NCBI RefSeq assembly: GCF_022921095.1
Contig: NZ_CP095053.1
Span: 4,134,501-4,198,500 of the forward strand
DNA: 64,000 bases
Reading direction: 5' to 3'
Origin: Hymenobacter aerilatus
GTDB lineage: Bacteria > Bacteroidota > Bacteroidia > Cytophagales > Hymenobacteraceae
This document shows positions 62,553 through 64,000 of the stretch, one piece after another. The notes below the pieces were generated by a model, which had not been told where the DNA came from, searched no databases, and saw only the letters and a program-made list of their open reading frames with translations. The translations under genes and the position numbers were made by a program. Positions within the stretch are counted from its first letter, which is position 1. Each line of letters begins with the position of its first letter.

Positions 62553-64000
62553 TTAGAAGGTCGTTCCGATGGTGAGGGAGGTAGTGAACCGGTTGGAATC
62601 AATGCTTACGACAGGCTGGTCGCCGGCATTGAGCACGTAGGGCGAGTAGTAGGTATTGGCCGATTTATACACGCCGGCTACATCCAGAAAGAAGTTTTGC
62701 TGCCGCAGTCCTAAACCTACCGTGTAGTAGTTCTGCGTACGGTCGAAGTCGTTGGCGCGGTATGGGTCGCCGTAGCGGGCATAGCCTAGGCGGAACCGGA
62801 ATGCTTCGTAACGCGCCTCACCCCCAAACCGCAGGTTGACGGTGGAGCGGTACAAGTCACTGATGTATTGGTTGGTACCCGAGTAGTCGTAGCCAGCTAC
62901 GGTACCGTTGGCAGTGGCATTATCGCGGAAACGAGGTTGGGAGTAATCGACATACTCTATATCACCCGTCAGGAAGCCGTACTTACCTAGTAGAACTGCT
63001 ACCCCACCATTTGCCCGGAAAGGCGTCGTCAGGTTATAGGAGAACTGCTGACTACCCGTTTGCGCATCGCCCCGAGAAATGGTTCGCACTACGTTTCCGT
63101 TGTTATCCAACTCAGACAGTGGCGGATTAAACTGCGCACTTAGCTGTGTGCTGTACGTGTCTGTCAGTCGGTACCAGGTAGGCGTTTGCACCGATGCCCC
63201 GATGCGCACTCTATCCGTAGCACGATAGATAGCTCCAATGCGAGCATTGAAACCGGTACCGCGTGTTTGTATAAAGTCGCGCAGATCGACATTTACGTCA
63301 CTGGTCGTTTCGTAGAAGTTGCGCGTCATGTCGTAGCGCGTACTCACCACCCCAATTGCGCCACCAATGTATAGTTTGTCACGGTAGCTGGCTCCGTAAG
63401 CAAAATCATACTGCGACTGCGAACCGGTGGTCTGCGTAGTTTCCCGCTGCACAATCGGACCAGTACGGTTGACGGTAGACACACCATCATTATTCTCCAG
63501 GTTCGTTAGATAAGCCCCATACGCCAACCCATCCAAGTCGACGTAGGCATTATCGACGAACTGATCATCTATTTCCTGATTGGAAATGCGTGATTCCCGC
63601 AACCGTTGAAACAGTGACTGTTGGTCACCGATAGTGCCGGAATAGACAGAGTTCTGGTTGAAGTCGTTGATGCGGGTAACGCCTATACCAAAAGAGCCTG
63701 CCCGCCAATCTGAGGTATTGTCGCTATCAGGACGTCGGTTTGTAAAAATCAGTCCTACGTTTCCAATGTGCAGGCTATTACGGGAATCGGTGAGGCTGCC
63801 GCTACCCTGCAATGCGCTGCTGGTGTTGCCAACCCCAAATCCGGGCGTGAAGCTTACTTCTGAACGCTGGAATAAGCCCAGACCGGCCGGGTTGCTGCTC
63901 AGGTTACCAATATCTGCTCCCAATGCTACGTTGGCACCACCGATTCCGAGCGTACGGGCGCCGCCGCCAAATTGCAACTGAGAATACCGCAAAGCGTCAA
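62553..64000 (-). CDS. OmpP1/FadL-like outer-membrane barrel protein, 5'-truncated by the window edge
   Basis: The frame is open to the last base; the codons before the apparent TTG start at 63992 still read DA, so the true start and signal peptide lie outside. At least 482 residues are visible. The N-terminal plug region has LRYSQLQFGGGARTLGIGGANVALGADIGNLSSNPAGLGLFQRSE, the common lead-in of OmpP1/FadL-type barrels in this phylum. Many amphipathic strands follow (FAYGASYRDKLYIGGAIG, VRIGASVQTPTWYRL, VAVLLGKYGFLTGDIEYVDYS, EAFRFRLGYARYG), ending in an aromatic-terminated strand (SLTIGTTF). Likely a channel for hydrophobic compounds. Confidence 0.85.
   Translation of the reverse strand, partial: DALRYSQLQFGGGARTLGIGGANVALGADIGNLSSNPAGLGLFQRSEVSFTPGFGVGNTSSALQGSGSLTDSRNSLHIGNVGLIFTNRRPDSDNTSDWRAGSFGIGVTRINDFNQNSVYSGTIGDQQSLFQRLRESRISNQEIDDQFVDNAYVDLDGLAYGAYLTNLENNDGVSTVNRTGPIVQRETTQTTGSQSQYDFAYGASYRDKLYIGGAIGVVSTRYDMTRNFYETTSDVNVDLRDFIQTRGTGFNARIGAIYRATDRVRIGASVQTPTWYRLTDTYSTQLSAQFNPPLSELDNNGNVVRTISRGDAQTGSQQFSYNLTTPFRANGGVAVLLGKYGFLTGDIEYVDYSQPRFRDNATANGTVAGYDYSGTNQYISDLYRSTVNLRFGGEARYEAFRFRLGYARYGDPYRANDFDRTQNYYTVGLGLRQQNFFLDVAGVYKSANTYYSPYVLNAGDQPVVSIDSNRFTTSLTIGTTF

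Overview
The window is a stretch of high-GC (by eye close to 60 percent) Bacteroidota chromosome, most likely from a Hymenobacter-like member of the Cytophagales. The signs are promoter boxes of the type TTTG-N19-TAnnTTTG, weak or absent Shine-Dalgarno sequences, abundant lipoproteins, a LytTR regulator, DUF4783 beside nadC, a TonB-family lipoprotein, and an OmpP1/FadL-type barrel. About 58 protein-coding genes are supported. I saw no rRNA, tRNA, CRISPR array, phage or intact transposase gene.

Layout. 1-7.9 kb: DUF3140 gene (cut by the window start), the cbpA-cbpM chaperone pair, a ZIP metal transporter, two coupled lipoproteins (one with a heavy-metal-binding domain), a YcxB-like membrane protein, nadC with DUF4783, gpmI and a small lipoprotein. 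8-11.8 kb: a GH59 galactocerebrosidase-like enzyme, a decayed second copy of the small lipoprotein, a mazEF pair with a palindromic operator, and an orphan gene. 11.9-19.3 kb: S9 peptidase, lipoproteins, YjbQ, a beta-helix lipoprotein, a solitary TrpF-like protein and a haem-binding lipoprotein. 19.4-24.6 kb: thrA-thrB-thrC on the minus strand, preceded by a promoter, a Thr/Ile-rich leader peptide and an attenuator. 24.7-33.2 kb: prfA, an FAD oxidoreductase, an SDR, and haaO, kynU and kmo with three unrelated genes between kynU and kmo. 33.4-41.8 kb: a LytTR regulator convergent with a PAS-rich hybrid kinase, a PAP2-like membrane protein, rpoN and asnS. 41.8-50.8 kb: an esterase and an alpha-glucan cluster (phosphorylase, neopullulanase-like enzyme, lipoprotein amylase, MFS sugar transporter). 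That cluster is interrupted by a GxxExxY gene enclosed in 40-bp inverted repeats. 51-54 kb: a double M16 peptidase. 54-60 kb: a surface-glycan locus with two frameshifted genes and a GT2 enzyme. 60-64 kb: TonB-family lipoprotein, a lipoprotein, and an OmpP1-like barrel cut by the window end.

How the genes fit together. kmo, kynU, haaO and nadC cover kynurenine to nicotinate mononucleotide, the tryptophan route to NAD; the dioxygenase and formamidase steps are not in the window. thrABC make threonine from aspartate and appear to be controlled by ribosome-mediated attenuation. The alpha-glucan genes suggest extracellular or periplasmic cleavage, import through an MFS symporter and cytosolic phosphorolysis, without SusC/SusD in view.

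Intergenic DNA is unusually rich in long hairpins. Three copies of one REP-like family (near 16.1, 18.6 and 42.5 kb), a second type inside the thr operon, and several long palindromes that share no sequence with each other (4.2, 17.7, 25.8, 38.4 kb) sit at gene ends. The strongest candidates for further work are the compact GxxExxY element and the threonine attenuator.
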